Shown one piece after another: positions 1-8,038 of a stretch of DNA of 64,000 nt. Positions within the stretch are counted from its first letter, which is position 1; the number at the start of each line of letters is the position of its first letter. The stretch spans positions 62,001 through 126,000 of the forward strand of contig JAAKEZ010000004.1 of NCBI GenBank assembly GCA_018475625.1. The letters run 5' to 3'. The notes below the pieces were generated by a model. The model ran no database searches and was not told where the DNA came from. It saw nothing but the letters and a program-made list of their open reading frames with translations. A program made the translations under genes and the position numbers. The DNA is from Candidatus Bathyarchaeota archaeon A05DMB-2. GTDB lineage: Archaea; Thermoproteota; Bathyarchaeia; Bathyarchaeales; Bathycorpusculaceae.

Positions 1-524
1 AGTACATCATTAAGGTATTGAACGACAAAATAGCAGCGGACGCGGTGATTTCGCTGGATGTTGGCGAGAACTGCTGGTGGTTCGGAAGGAACTTTCAAAT
101 GAAGCAGACGCAGAAGATGGTGATGAGCGGCTACTTGGCTTCAATGGGATTCGGTTTGCCTGGGGCGATGGCGGCAGCGCTCGCTTACCCAGACAGGCAA
201 GTCGTGTGCATAGTTGGCGATGGCGGATTTTCCATGCTTATGGCGGACTTCCTCACGGCACTGAAGTACGGGATGCACGTGAAAGTTTTCATCATGAATA
301 ATGGGCGATTGGGTATGATTATGCAGGAGCAGAAGGTGGAAGGTTACGAAAGCTGGCAGACCGAACTGTACAATTTTGATTTTGCAGACTATGCCGAGCA
401 TTCAGGCGGTATTGGCATAAAGGTGACTGAACCAAGTGAGCTGGAAGGTGCTGTAGAAAAGGCGCTTTCCGCTGAGAAAGCTACGATAGTGGACATCGAA
501 ACTGATCCAAGACGTTTCCTTTAA
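1..524 (+). CDS. Thiamine-diphosphate-dependent enzyme, C-terminal part (pyruvate oxidase / acetolactate synthase type)
   Basis: The reading frame is open from base 3, so the gene starts outside the window and only about the last 173 residues are present. This is the C-terminal TPP-binding domain of the pyruvate oxidase / acetolactate synthase superfamily. The diphosphate/Mg2+ motif starts at GDGGF and ends about 30 residues later at NN (IMNNGRLGMI). The preceding MSGYLASMGFGLPGAMAAAL segment is the usual substrate and cofactor-facing part. Such enzymes decarboxylate pyruvate or a related 2-oxo acid. The exact substrate cannot be decided without the N-terminal domains. The first ATG in view (18) is internal, not the start. 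Confidence 0.85.
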   Translation, partial: YIIKVLNDKIAADAVISLDVGENCWWFGRNFQMKQTQKMVMSGYLASMGFGLPGAMAAALAYPDRQVVCIVGDGGFSMLMADFLTALKYGMHVKVFIMNNGRLGMIMQEQKVEGYESWQTELYNFDFADYAEHSGGIGIKVTEPSELEGAVEKALSAEKATIVDIETDPRRFL

Positions 525-829
525 CGCTACTGATGAACAGAGACTCGCAATGGCAACCGCGACCAAAAAACCTACTCTGTACACTGTTCCATTGATTATA
601 AACTTCAAGAAGCATCAAGATTTGGAGAAAGGTGAAAACTGATTTGTGTGAGGAAGCCTACAGCCCCCATCTAAATTTTCATCATGGTTTGGCGTGTTTC
701 GGCGCCAATAGCGATAGGCCCTCTATAGGTTTCTGCAATGCACCACTAATAGGCGCCAAATATGCTTGTTCGGTTTAACTGCGGGATGGGTTTGCTGCGC
801 GGTTTTGATTGAAGCAATCTAAGAATTGT
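525..829. other. Intergenic region between the TPP enzyme and the head operon
   Basis: These 305 bases lie between two convergent genes. I see no tRNA, no long reading frame and no clear hairpin terminator. The octamer GGCGCCAA occurs twice (701-708 and 752-759). A 30-codon frame starts at ATG 549 but has no good ribosome-binding site and I do not call it. This gap is one of the two candidate breakpoints of the inversion proposed in the findings. Confidence 0.5.
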
Positions 830-2452
830 TTAGTCACTTGCGAGTTGTATAGCCAAATCTCCCAAAATTAGAAACAGTTTTGTCTTCTTCGCTCCGCCCG
901 CGCTAACCTCTACAACCTCAGCGATGCTGACGCTGTCGTTAATCTGCAGAACTTTGTCGATCACGATGTTGTCTGAGAGCTCTGCGGCGTCCAAAGCCCA
1001 CAGAACACGGGCAGGTGTGGAAACCGCGTCAACAAGTGATAGCTCATCGGACACGTTCAGTGCCTTTAGAAACCTGAGAGCATCAGTAAGTTCGGCGGAA
1101 TCAGCGATTGCCAAGAGTTTCGCCGCTAATACGGCTTCCGCAACGTCAATCGCATCTGAGAGTGAGACTGCGGGCTTATGCCTTAAGACTTGCTCAAGCA
1201 TTGACAGCGCATCATTAATGATTGCCGTTTTGTTCACGTACGCCGCGTCCACCAAGCCGACGGATTCAGCTACATTTTTGATTATCGTTTCTGTTAATAC
1301 GTTCACTAGATCCGCAATGCTAACGGCGTCAGGCACAATTAAGGGCGACTTGTTGCTTTTCGCCGCGTCAGCAAATGCCACGCCGTCAGTTACCGCCAAC
1401 GTCCTGTTCCTGAAAACTGTGGAATCGGCGACTCCAAGCGAATCCGCCACGGTTTTAAGAATAGCTCCTGCTTCCTCGCTGCCCCATGAGCCGTGCGACG
1501 GCTCGGGGCTAACGCATTTTCTCACAAAAACCCAATCATACTCCGTGTAGCTGCTGTCGCTGTTCGGGTCACTCGCATGCTGCAAGCCAACGTATCCATG
1601 ATAGACTCCGCTTGCACGCAAGCCAATGCTGCTTGCCACTGAGCTATCGGCGCCGGCTTCAGCGTAATAGGTTGAGCCATGCTTACGGATTCTGGCGAAA
1701 AATGTTGTGTTGCTTCCGCGAGCCCAGCCAGTGTCTTCACCTGCCCAATCCGAAGCGCCGCCGCTGCTGTCACGCCACTGAAGCGCAAGGTGCGAGGCAT
1801 CATCATCGAGGGTTAGGCTTAGATGAGCCGAGTTGTTGACCGCCTCATTTGCTCGTGTGGCTAAACACCGTTGATAATCGTTGCTTGCGCGGTAGATGCC
1901 CATCCTGATTTTAGCTTGGATAGCATAATTATCGCTCAGTGGTGTGGCTTTGTAGATTCCGCTTCCCGTATCAGCCGTAAGCCAGAAGTCGCCCGTAGTG
2001 CCCACGCTCACCCGCGCCCAGCCGCTGACGACTGAGGCTGAGCCTGCGCCGTCATAATGACGCTCTGACCAAGCACTCAAGTCACCATTAAAATCATCGA
2101 AAAGCGGGAAAGTATTCGCGCCGTTGCTTGCCGATGTTGCGTCAGCCTTGCCGTAATAAACGTAAATGCTCTGATTTGAGTTCAAGTCGTCTGCTACTTC
2201 AACCCAGAAAACCGCGTTATCGCCGCTAACATAGCTTTCCATCCAATAGTCAAGAAGCGTCGCCCCATCGTCATCCGTGAACCTGACATCACCAAAATCA
2301 TCTCTGCAATGACCGTTGCAATAGACGTCGGCGCCGCTGTCCGTTCCGCTGCCCTTATGCACGATTAGGCGGATTTGATAGTTTGTGCCCGCTCCACTTG
2401 CACCGTTAAGCGCATGGCTCTTGCGATAGCTCCACCCAGTCAACCAAGCCAT
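830..2452 (-). CDS. DUF2341/LamG-like virion fibre or adhesin with C-terminal repeats
   Basis: The N-terminus (WSYRKSHALNG...YQIRL) is a DUF2341 domain. A concanavalin/LamG-like sandwich follows (from about FPLFDDFNGDLSAW to YDWVFVRK), the arrangement seen in surface and fibre proteins of archaea and their viruses. The last ~190 residues are about ten degenerate repeats of 18-21 residues with a core like D-S-V-S-I-A-D. I take ATG 2452 (MAWLTGW) as start because it begins just before the domain and avoids overlap. The alternative at 2524 overlaps the upstream gene by 34 bases. It is the last gene of the head operon and probably a receptor-binding or decoration protein. The family call is firm; the virion role is inferred from position. 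Confidence 0.7.
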   Translation of the reverse strand: MAWLTGWSYRKSHALNGASGAGTNYQIRLIVHKGSGTDSGADVYCNGHCRDDFGDVRFTDDDGATLLDYWMESYVSGDNAVFWVEVADDLNSNQSIYVYYGKADATSASNGANTFPLFDDFNGDLSAWSERHYDGAGSASVVSGWARVSVGTTGDFWLTADTGSGIYKATPLSDNYAIQAKIRMGIYRASNDYQRCLATRANEAVNNSAHLSLTLDDDASHLALQWRDSSGGASDWAGEDTGWARGSNTTFFARIRKHGSTYYAEAGADSSVASSIGLRASGVYHGYVGLQHASDPNSDSSYTEYDWVFVRKCVSPEPSHGSWGSEEAGAILKTVADSLGVADSTVFRNRTLAVTDGVAFADAAKSNKSPLIVPDAVSIADLVNVLTETIIKNVAESVGLVDAAYVNKTAIINDALSMLEQVLRHKPAVSLSDAIDVAEAVLAAKLLAIADSAELTDALRFLKALNVSDELSLVDAVSTPARVLWALDAAELSDNIVIDKVLQINDSVSIAEVVEVSAGGAKKTKLFLILGDLAIQLASD

Positions 2453-2490
2453 AAACGTCGCCTGTTCCGTTTGGAAAAGAAAAAAGCTGG

Positions 2491-3033
2491 TTAGCTGAAG
2501 GTTATCTGCAAACTCAACGTCCACGTCTCACCGCTGCTCTTAGTGCCCTTATCAGCCACTTTACGATTCAAGTTCTTGCCACTGTCGCTATTGCTGTTGC
2601 TCACGGTAAACTCTTGCCAACTAAAGTTTGCCTCTGTGCCTCCGAAAGTCGCTCGCCACTCCGCCGTCTGACCTGACCGCTGCGGATAGCCGCTGTCCAT
2701 CGCCTTAAACGCCTTAGAATCGCCCAGCAGCCCTGTCTGCGAGGCTGATTCCACCGTGGTGCCGTTTCCCACGCCTAAACAAGCGTTCGTGTTGTCCCAC
2801 TTCGTCGGGGTGCCCAAGCCGCAGATGATGTCAATCAGCTCCTGCAAACCCTCGTTCAACGCCACATTCGCGTCGAACTCCTCACAGCCAAGATACGCAT
2901 TGCGGAACATCTGCTGCGCATCAAACATCGATAGCCCAGCCTGCAAAGCCCTCGCTATCTTGTCCTCTGCGTCATGAAATTTGTCTATGCGCCAATGCGC
3001 CTTCCAACCGATTTTCTCTTTTGCGTTTTCCAT
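2491..3033 (-). CDS. Putative virion structural / tail accessory protein
   Basis: A 180-residue protein with a strong ribosome-binding site (GGAGG about 8 bases before ATG 3033). The middle part reads LGVGNGTTVESASQTGLLG, a pattern common in small phage structural proteins, followed by a Ser/Asn-rich beta-strand-like C-terminus (SWQEFTVSNSNSDSG...WTLSLQITFS). The N-terminal 60 residues are helical and charged. It lies between the 76-residue repeat protein and the DUF2341 fibre gene, which suggests a fibre-attachment or tail accessory role. I do not recognise a named family with certainty. Confidence 0.6.
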   Translation of the reverse strand: MENAKEKIGWKAHWRIDKFHDAEDKIARALQAGLSMFDAQQMFRNAYLGCEEFDANVALNEGLQELIDIICGLGTPTKWDNTNACLGVGNGTTVESASQTGLLGDSKAFKAMDSGYPQRSGQTAEWRATFGGTEANFSWQEFTVSNSNSDSGKNLNRKVADKGTKSSGETWTLSLQITFS

Positions 3034-3082
3034 TTCGTTTTTCCTCCTTTTTTCTGGTTTCTCGCATAGTCAGACAAGCTGA

Positions 3083-3313
3083 CTATGTTCGAGCCACCTC
3101 CTTCAACGTGCCGTCAAGATTCCACGTGAACGCGAGAGTGAACAGCAAATCAGCGCCGTCATACGCTCGCAAAGACGCCAAGGTGCCGTCCGTGTTCCAT
3201 GTGAACGCAAGTTTGGTGAGGCGTCTGCCGGGCGGAGTAACCGTTAAGCTGTTTAAAGCGCTGTGAATCGCCCTGAACGCTTCGTCGTAGCGGTTGTACG
3301 CCACCTCAGTCAT
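3083..3313 (-). CDS. Small two-repeat virion-associated protein
   Basis: A 76-residue protein whose ATG overlaps the end of the portal gene by 8 bases, so it is probably translationally coupled. It contains the same short motif twice: LAFTWNTDGTL and LAFTWNLDGTL, about 25 residues apart, each followed by a short charged stretch. The motif looks like a pair of beta hairpins, as in small fibre or neck accessory proteins. Function is unknown; a structural role follows only from the operon. Confidence 0.6.
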   Translation of the reverse strand: MTEVAYNRYDEAFRAIHSALNSLTVTPPGRRLTKLAFTWNTDGTLASLRAYDGADLLFTLAFTWNLDGTLKEVART

Positions 3314-4520
3314 CTGCCGTCGCCGCCTTTTCGTTTGTTTCCCACAGTTCCCAGCCGAACTTCACTGCGTTCTTGCGGAACTCTTCTTCTCGGATGAGTT
3401 TCAGCTCACAAGCCCGGAGCATGTCGCCAACGTTAACTTCACAGGTCTGCGGGCTACCCCAGTGCAGGCGCGGTTGCGCTTTGGCCGGGTCCAGCCCTGC
3501 CTGAGCCAAAACCACATCGAAGATTTCTCTCTCAACTTGGCGTTTGATGTAGCGCTGTACGGGTTGGACGAGCATGTTCTGCAACTCCAGTGCAGCTTTT
3601 GCTGAGGCTTCAGTGAAGCCGGGTGTGCTGAACAGTCTCGGCAGGGGCGTTTCGCAGCCCAAGTAGAACTGGTTTATCAAGTGGTCCACGTAATACTCGA
3701 ACCGCGCCCGCGGGTCCAGCGTGACGGGTCGTATGTCGCCTTTTCCGTTGTAAAAGAGCCATGCGCCCTCTTCGTTGCGGTTTTTGATGGCTTGCTCAAA
3801 CTTGCGAATAGTGTCTGCGTCCGCACGCTCAAGCAGCGCCAGAACGTCTGGTCCAGCGTACTTCTCGAAGATTCGCGGCATTATGCGCTCGATTTTTGCT
3901 TTCATCCATGCGAACGCGGGGCGCCTGTCCGATTGAAACGCCAGAGAGTGCAGCAGAACCTGCAAGACACCTGTGCCGTATCCAGAAACGCCTAAGCAGT
4001 TTATTCGCCAATGGATTACGGCTTCCCCGGCTATGTTGGCGCCGCCGTACATTTGCCGCAGTTTGAAGCTTTCCGTTTTTAGGGGAATTTTAAGCGTCTT
4101 CTCTTCTACGAAGCTCTGCTGAATGCGTTCCACCGCGTCAACGGACAGCCTGTGCAGCGCCGCCAGGTTTTCAGGTGTCAATTTGAGCCAGAAGTCGTTA
4201 CCGCAGGCAATCAGCGCCCGCGCCATGTCGCAGAGCAGCGCGTCCAAGTTGACATTTTCGTTGAAGCTGTCCACGACTCGTTTGGCTTCTGCCGCCTTCT
4301 CGTAGTTCTCGTTTACTGTGGTGTAGAAGCCGGCGCCCACGGCGGAAGCCGCAAGTAAATCCACGCTTGCCTTGCACGTGGGGTCGCGTTCGTAAAGTTG
4401 CATCACTTCAGCCAACGGAACCGTGGGAGTCTCGTACACCAGTGCGCGTTGCGGCGAGGCGGTTCCGCTCTTAGCCTTCAGCGAGAAAGCCTCAACCAGC
4501 CTGCGTAGCGCGTTGCTCAT
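3306..4520 (-). CDS. Phage portal protein
   Basis: A 404-residue portal protein, the dodecameric ring at the capsid vertex through which DNA is packaged and ejected. Features seen: the N-terminal segment LYERDPTCKASVDLLAASAV, the stretch ALIACGNDFWLKL, a VIHWRINCLGVSGYGTG segment that matches the portal 'hfr...dp.yG.s.l' region, and a long C-terminal helical part (ALLERADADTIRKFEQAIKN). The length is typical of HK97-type portals. The ATG overlaps the stop of the upstream winged-helix gene in TAATG. The gene appears intact. Portal normally precedes protease and capsid; here it follows them. Confidence 0.88.
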   Translation of the reverse strand: MSNALRRLVEAFSLKAKSGTASPQRALVYETPTVPLAEVMQLYERDPTCKASVDLLAASAVGAGFYTTVNENYEKAAEAKRVVDSFNENVNLDALLCDMARALIACGNDFWLKLTPENLAALHRLSVDAVERIQQSFVEEKTLKIPLKTESFKLRQMYGGANIAGEAVIHWRINCLGVSGYGTGVLQVLLHSLAFQSDRRPAFAWMKAKIERIMPRIFEKYAGPDVLALLERADADTIRKFEQAIKNRNEEGAWLFYNGKGDIRPVTLDPRARFEYYVDHLINQFYLGCETPLPRLFSTPGFTEASAKAALELQNMLVQPVQRYIKRQVEREIFDVVLAQAGLDPAKAQPRLHWGSPQTCEVNVGDMLRACELKLIREEEFRKNAVKFGWELWETNEKAATADD

Positions 4521-4759
4521 TAGAGGGCCTCCAGAAACTTGGCGCCTTTCTCAGTTAGCACGTAGTTGGCGCGGTGTTTCTGCTCGTTCTTCTGCACGTA
4601 GCCACTCTGCACCAGAAAGCGGAAAATGCCCTCGAAGGTGGCGTGTGTGCCGTTCTTCCGCACGGTTCGCTTCTCCAACTCGGTTCGGCAAAGTGGCTCC
4701 CTGCTGAGCTCTTTCAACACGGTTTTTGCCAGGTTAATTCTGTCGTTTAAGCGTCTCAT
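4520..4759 (-). CDS. Small winged-helix DNA-binding protein inside the head operon
   Basis: A 79-residue winged helix-turn-helix domain: helices around INLAKTVLKELSREPLCRTELEKRT, a recognition-helix region (THATFEGIFRFLVQSGYV) and a wing ending NYVLTEKGAKFLEAL. ATG 4759 forms an ATGA overlap with the upstream zinc-protein stop, and its own stop overlaps the portal start, so it is tightly embedded. An upstream TTG at 4765 is less likely. A regulator or a DNA-handling factor for head assembly are both possible. In some phages a small DNA-binding domain near the portal is the small terminase; this protein is too short to claim that. Confidence 0.65.
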   Translation of the reverse strand: MRRLNDRINLAKTVLKELSREPLCRTELEKRTVRKNGTHATFEGIFRFLVQSGYVQKNEQKHRANYVLTEKGAKFLEAL

Positions 4760-5010
4760 GTGCAAACAACCTCTACGGGTTTTTGATTACTGAAAAACAT
4801 GGGGAAATGAAGGGTACACACCATCAGCACCGCAAGGTCACGGCGGTCATCGAAGCCGTATGTGTTCATGGCGATGTCAGAGGCGTAGGGCGTCATTTCG
4901 GCTCCGCACATGGGGCAGTACCGCCAACAGTCGCAGACGACGATGTCGCCTTTTCTGTCTGAATAGCGGGTTTTTCCGCATTCGGGACATTTGCCTTGGT
5001 ACTTTGCCAT
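4756..5010 (-). CDS. Small zinc-ribbon protein between capsid and portal genes
   Basis: An 84-residue protein with an N-terminal CPECGKTR, then CDC and CPMCGAEM, giving up to six cysteines within about 30 residues, enough for a double zinc ribbon. The C-terminal half (DDRRDLAVLMVCTLHFPMFFSNQ) is hydrophobic and not recognised. It is coupled by ATGA to the downstream winged-helix gene and lies 21 bases after the capsid gene. The role is unknown; position suggests a virion or head-assembly accessory. Confidence 0.6.
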   Translation of the reverse strand: MAKYQGKCPECGKTRYSDRKGDIVVCDCWRYCPMCGAEMTPYASDIAMNTYGFDDRRDLAVLMVCTLHFPMFFSNQKPVEVVCT

Positions 5011-5031
5011 TCAGCCCATTCTCCTTCATCG

Positions 5032-5985
5032 CTATAGTGTTGTGCTTATGTTGGTCATCTTCGCGATGGCTTTGCTGCGCAGAATACCCACGCCGAAACG
5101 GGTCGTTGCCCTGACACCGTATTTGCCGTTTTTTATGTCTTCCCAGTCTTCAACCGTAACGTCCCGCCTGAGCAGCATAACCGACGCCACCCGCGTGTCC
5201 AAAGCGTAAGCGGTTCCGTTCGGCACCAGCGTGCTCGCTTGAACTCGCATGCCTAAAACACTCGTGACTGTTGCCTGCTCCAAGTCGGTCTGTCCTGCTG
5301 GCAGATACTGTGCGTGAATGAACTTGTCATCCGTCAGCAACTGATGCAGTTGCACCTCGTTCACGGCTAAGACCGTTGGTCGCCAGTTCTCGCTTCGAAC
5401 CGCGTTATGCAGTTTAACCAGCCCATTCCAGTTCATGGCTGCTCCACCCTGGTTTATGGGTTCCCCGCCCGCTAGATCTGCGTCTGCGACTGCTCCGTAG
5501 AGCGCGATTATCCTGTTTGTCTCCTCTTCGCCGAGGGCTCTGCCGACTTTTTCCGCCATGTTGTCCATGACGTTCCACGTGGCATCCTCCAGGAACTCCC
5601 GCGTCCACTCTTCGGAGGCTTCCGCGGTAACGTTCGTGTACACATCGACCGTGATGTTCTTCTTGCCGCTTAACCTTGCTACTGCGCCTTCTGCGTAGCG
5701 GTAAGCTACCGCCTTCTCATCCAGGGGAAACCGTTCCATCGCTTCGGTTGTGGGTCGCACCGTAATTATGCCCCTGCCAATCATCTCAGGATACGCAGCC
5801 TGCACAAGCGTGTCGTGCAACCGCCCCAAAGCAGCAACAGCGTCGCTGAACAAGCCTTCGCGAATGCCGACTTCGCAGTAGCGCTTCAGAAACGGATGCA
5901 CGTTCACCTTGTGTCTCAGCGTTTCCACGTGTTCCTTGAACTCGCCGTCTCGCTGCATCAGAGATTCAAAAAGTCTCGGTTTCAT
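5032..5985 (-). CDS. HK97-fold major capsid protein
   Basis: A roughly 317-residue major capsid protein. The N-terminal helical segment (FKEHVETLRHKVNVHPFLKRYCEVG) and the C-terminal part (DWEDIKNGKYGVRATTRFGV) fit HK97-fold capsid proteins, including the P-domain region ILRSKAIAKM near the end. ATG 5985 is preceded by GGTGAGG at good spacing; a GTG at 6000 that overlaps the upstream stop (GTGA) would add five residues. The order decoration protein then capsid protein is common. The gene is full length with no disruption. The fold call rests on pattern recognition and gene order; a structure prediction would settle it. Confidence 0.85.
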   Translation of the reverse strand: MKPRLFESLMQRDGEFKEHVETLRHKVNVHPFLKRYCEVGIREGLFSDAVAALGRLHDTLVQAAYPEMIGRGIITVRPTTEAMERFPLDEKAVAYRYAEGAVARLSGKKNITVDVYTNVTAEASEEWTREFLEDATWNVMDNMAEKVGRALGEEETNRIIALYGAVADADLAGGEPINQGGAAMNWNGLVKLHNAVRSENWRPTVLAVNEVQLHQLLTDDKFIHAQYLPAGQTDLEQATVTSVLGMRVQASTLVPNGTAYALDTRVASVMLLRRDVTVEDWEDIKNGKYGVRATTRFGVGILRSKAIAKMTNISTTL

Positions 5986-5996
5986 GCCTGTTCGCC

Positions 5997-6422
5997 TCAC
6001 ACCTGAATGAAAAGCAAGTCGTCTGCGGCTATCGCGGTTTGCAGCGCAGTTCCGAGTTTGCGGTTGTAGTAAATCGTATAGGAGGCGGAGCTACCTTCAT
6101 TCACGGCTTGATCCGCCAGCGCCAGCACTCTCTTCGAGGCGTCTGCGCCGTAAACCGCTTTGCCACGGGTTATGGCGCCACCTGCTTTGACTTTGACTCT
6201 TCCACGGATTAGCACTGGGCACTGCTCTGAGGGCGCCGCACTTTTGACGGCTATGCCTATGCAGTCTTGCGCTGCGGTGGCGGGTGAGACCTTGTTGTCT
6301 GCACTCAAGTACACTGGGTCGCCCTTCGTCACCGCTACTGCGGCTTCGTATGATTCGATTATGGCGTTTGGGTCGTCTGTTTCGCCTATCGCCATCCAGC
6401 TTTTTCCTGTTAAATCAGTCAT
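5997..6422 (-). CDS. Capsid decoration/cement protein (DUF2190-like)
   Basis: A 141-residue beta-rich protein with the DUF2190 pattern: AVTKGDPVYLSADNKVSPA, then DCIGIAVKSAAPSEQCPVLIRGRVKVKAGGAITRGKAV split by a short loop. DUF2190 proteins are head decoration or cement proteins encoded next to the major capsid gene, as here (overlap or 11-base gap depending on the capsid start). It would bind outside the shell to stabilise it after maturation. Confidence 0.75.
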   Translation of the reverse strand: MTDLTGKSWMAIGETDDPNAIIESYEAAVAVTKGDPVYLSADNKVSPATAAQDCIGIAVKSAAPSEQCPVLIRGRVKVKAGGAITRGKAVYGADASKRVLALADQAVNEGSSASYTIYYNRKLGTALQTAIAADDLLFIQV

Positions 6423-6468
6423 TTTTCATCTTTCTCCAATTTTTCGTTTTCACCAAGTTCGTCCATGG

Positions 6469-7620
6469 CTACTCACGGTCAACTTCATGACCATCCTGTA
6501 GGCTGTGGAGCTTCACCAGTACCCTGCGCAGTTCCTGACACATTCTCTGTGGTCCCAGACTCCAGCTCCGCTGAACAATAGGGCTCGGCAGGACCTTCTC
6601 AATCAGGCTGACCGCTTCACCGACGGGTATGACAGGTTCCGTGGGTTTCTTGAGGAGACTCCTAGAAACTGAGCCGCTCGATGCGGAAGCCATGTACGTG
6701 GGGTGAAGGGCAAGCCAATCCTGAATCTTAACCTGATCCCACATCTTCTCCTTGGCGAAGAAAACCGCCAATGTGCGTTGGACTTCAGGCTGCTGCCGCG
6801 GTTTTCCCATTATGGCTAAAACGCCGTTTTCACGGTCAAGCCAGACCGTGCTGAAGTGCTCGGGCAAGAACGCTTGAGCATCTTGGTAGAAGCCGAGTAT
6901 GTACTCACCAGCCATCATAGGCTCAAACGCTTGCTCTGCGGTGTGCAGTTTCTCCATGACTTGGATGTTTGTTTCAGGAATTCCCGGCACCGCCACCAAG
7001 CTCATCTCGGCGTTGCGCAGCCCATGTGGAATTTTTCCGTCGATTATGTCTATGGTTTCGTAGTCTGCTCCGACGCTTACGTGCCTGATTAATCCCTTAC
7101 GGATTTTGCTGGCTGTTTCTTCATCATAGACTTCTGCCTCGTACCGCAAGCCCTGTCCATCCCACTCGGTTTTGGTGACTTTGCCAACCGCGTTCGCGGC
7201 GGTCACGTGCTCCAAGTAAAGGGGCGCGTCCACGAGTCTGCTAGCAAAAGCCTGCAATTCCTCGGGCGTGTAGATGTTGAAGTTTCTGCTCATGCCGGCG
7301 GTCATGGCTAAACCGCGTATGCGCAGGGGCTTCTCCATGATTTTCTCCGTTACTGTAAAGGGTAAGACCGCGTAAACGTGCTCTTTAGCGGGGTTATGGT
7401 GCTGCCTGAACCATTCTTTGGCCTTCTCAACCGTCCAGCCCTTGTCCTTCTCGAACAAGTAGCTCACGACTTCTATGGTGTGCTTGCCTTTCGGTTTGCC
7501 AACCACAGCTTTGATTCCTTCCTTCTCGTCCAACGTGATGGTTTTCAGGGTGTCCTGCTGGAACTCCTCCACATCTCGGTGGCCGCTGCGGATGTACTCT
7601 TCCGTGTCTTCCCATGGCAT
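6469..7620 (-). CDS. Prohead maturation protease
   Basis: A 383-residue protein, first gene of the head operon. Residues ~85-215 resemble the HK97/herpes-type assembly protease: a candidate catalytic His138 in LYLEHVTAANAVG and Ser182 in RHVSVGAD, with the strand GLRYEAEVYDEE between them. This protease cleaves scaffold and capsid proteins in the prohead. The C-terminal ~150 residues may serve as scaffold. A TATA-like element (7651-7661) and a GAGGT site (7630-7634) precede ATG 7620. An N-terminal extension of ~80 residues (TIEVVSYLFEKDKGWTVEKA) is not part of the protease core. Confidence 0.78.
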   Translation of the reverse strand: MPWEDTEEYIRSGHRDVEEFQQDTLKTITLDEKEGIKAVVGKPKGKHTIEVVSYLFEKDKGWTVEKAKEWFRQHHNPAKEHVYAVLPFTVTEKIMEKPLRIRGLAMTAGMSRNFNIYTPEELQAFASRLVDAPLYLEHVTAANAVGKVTKTEWDGQGLRYEAEVYDEETASKIRKGLIRHVSVGADYETIDIIDGKIPHGLRNAEMSLVAVPGIPETNIQVMEKLHTAEQAFEPMMAGEYILGFYQDAQAFLPEHFSTVWLDRENGVLAIMGKPRQQPEVQRTLAVFFAKEKMWDQVKIQDWLALHPTYMASASSGSVSRSLLKKPTEPVIPVGEAVSLIEKVLPSPIVQRSWSLGPQRMCQELRRVLVKLHSLQDGHEVDRE

Positions 7621-7689
7621 TTTTCTTAGACCTCACACATCTGATACCAACCTAATATACTGGGAAAGTGAAAAGTCGAATTGTACATC

Positions 7690-7733
7690 ACACGGGTCTA
7701 CGTGTAGGGTAATGCGTGGGCTATCGTGTGGGG
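7690..7733. promoter_or_regulatory. Candidate operator: ACACG/CGTGT inverted repeat and CGTG direct repeats
   Basis: Between the head operon and the divergent ribbon-helix-helix gene is ACACG-N6-CGTGT (7690-7705), then repeated CGTG motifs: CGTGTAGGG (7701-7709), GCGTGGG (7714-7720) and CGTGTGGGG (7725-7733). Ribbon-helix-helix repressors often bind short repeated sites next to their own gene. The head-operon TATA-like element is 30-40 bases away. Binding is inferred. Confidence 0.45.
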
Positions 7734-7759
7734 CTAAACCGAAAAAAAAGGTGACTTAC

Positions 7760-7939
7760 GTGGCGAGAAAATGCGTGGTTAAAGTGGTGCTAAGCAAGGA
7801 ACAGAGGGGAATTTTAAGCGAGTTAGCGAGGAGACTAGGCACCAGCGAGAGCGAGACACTACGAATGGCGTTGATGGATTACGCTAAAGAGTTGAGTTTA
7901 ATGAAGGAAAGCATCCATAAGGGCGCAGGTCAAGCTTGA
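7760..7939 (+). CDS. Ribbon-helix-helix (CopG-like) DNA-binding protein
   Basis: A 59-residue protein: KCVVKVVLSKEQ forms the beta strand, followed by two helices ILSELARRLGTS and ESETLRMALMDYAKEL, the CopG/Arc ribbon-helix-helix layout. GTG 7760 is chosen because GGTGA lies at 7750-7754. An in-frame GTG at 7751 is the alternative. It is transcribed away from the head operon, with repeated CGTG sites between them, so it may repress the virus head genes and itself. Confidence 0.7.
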   Translation: MARKCVVKVVLSKEQRGILSELARRLGTSESETLRMALMDYAKELSLMKESIHKGAGQA

Positions 7940-8038
7940 GGTGCTCTGATTCAGAATTAAAATCTAAGGTAAAAACAAAAATATTGATTAAGCTTAAATG
8001 TATAAGGTTTCCATTATAGTTATACTCCTCTTGGCATC

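Noticed and set aside
549-641. 30-codon frame after the TPP enzyme
   Set aside because: Too short and lacks a ribosome-binding site; no recognisable product.
701-759. GGCGCCAA repeated twice, as possible attachment site
   Set aside because: Only 8 bases, close together, not found at the other virus-module border, and no tRNA gene is nearby.
924-1550. A 208-codon plus-strand frame across the fibre gene
   Set aside because: It is the antisense of the repeat region, Ser/Ala/Thr-rich only because of the repeated codons, and has no ribosome-binding site.
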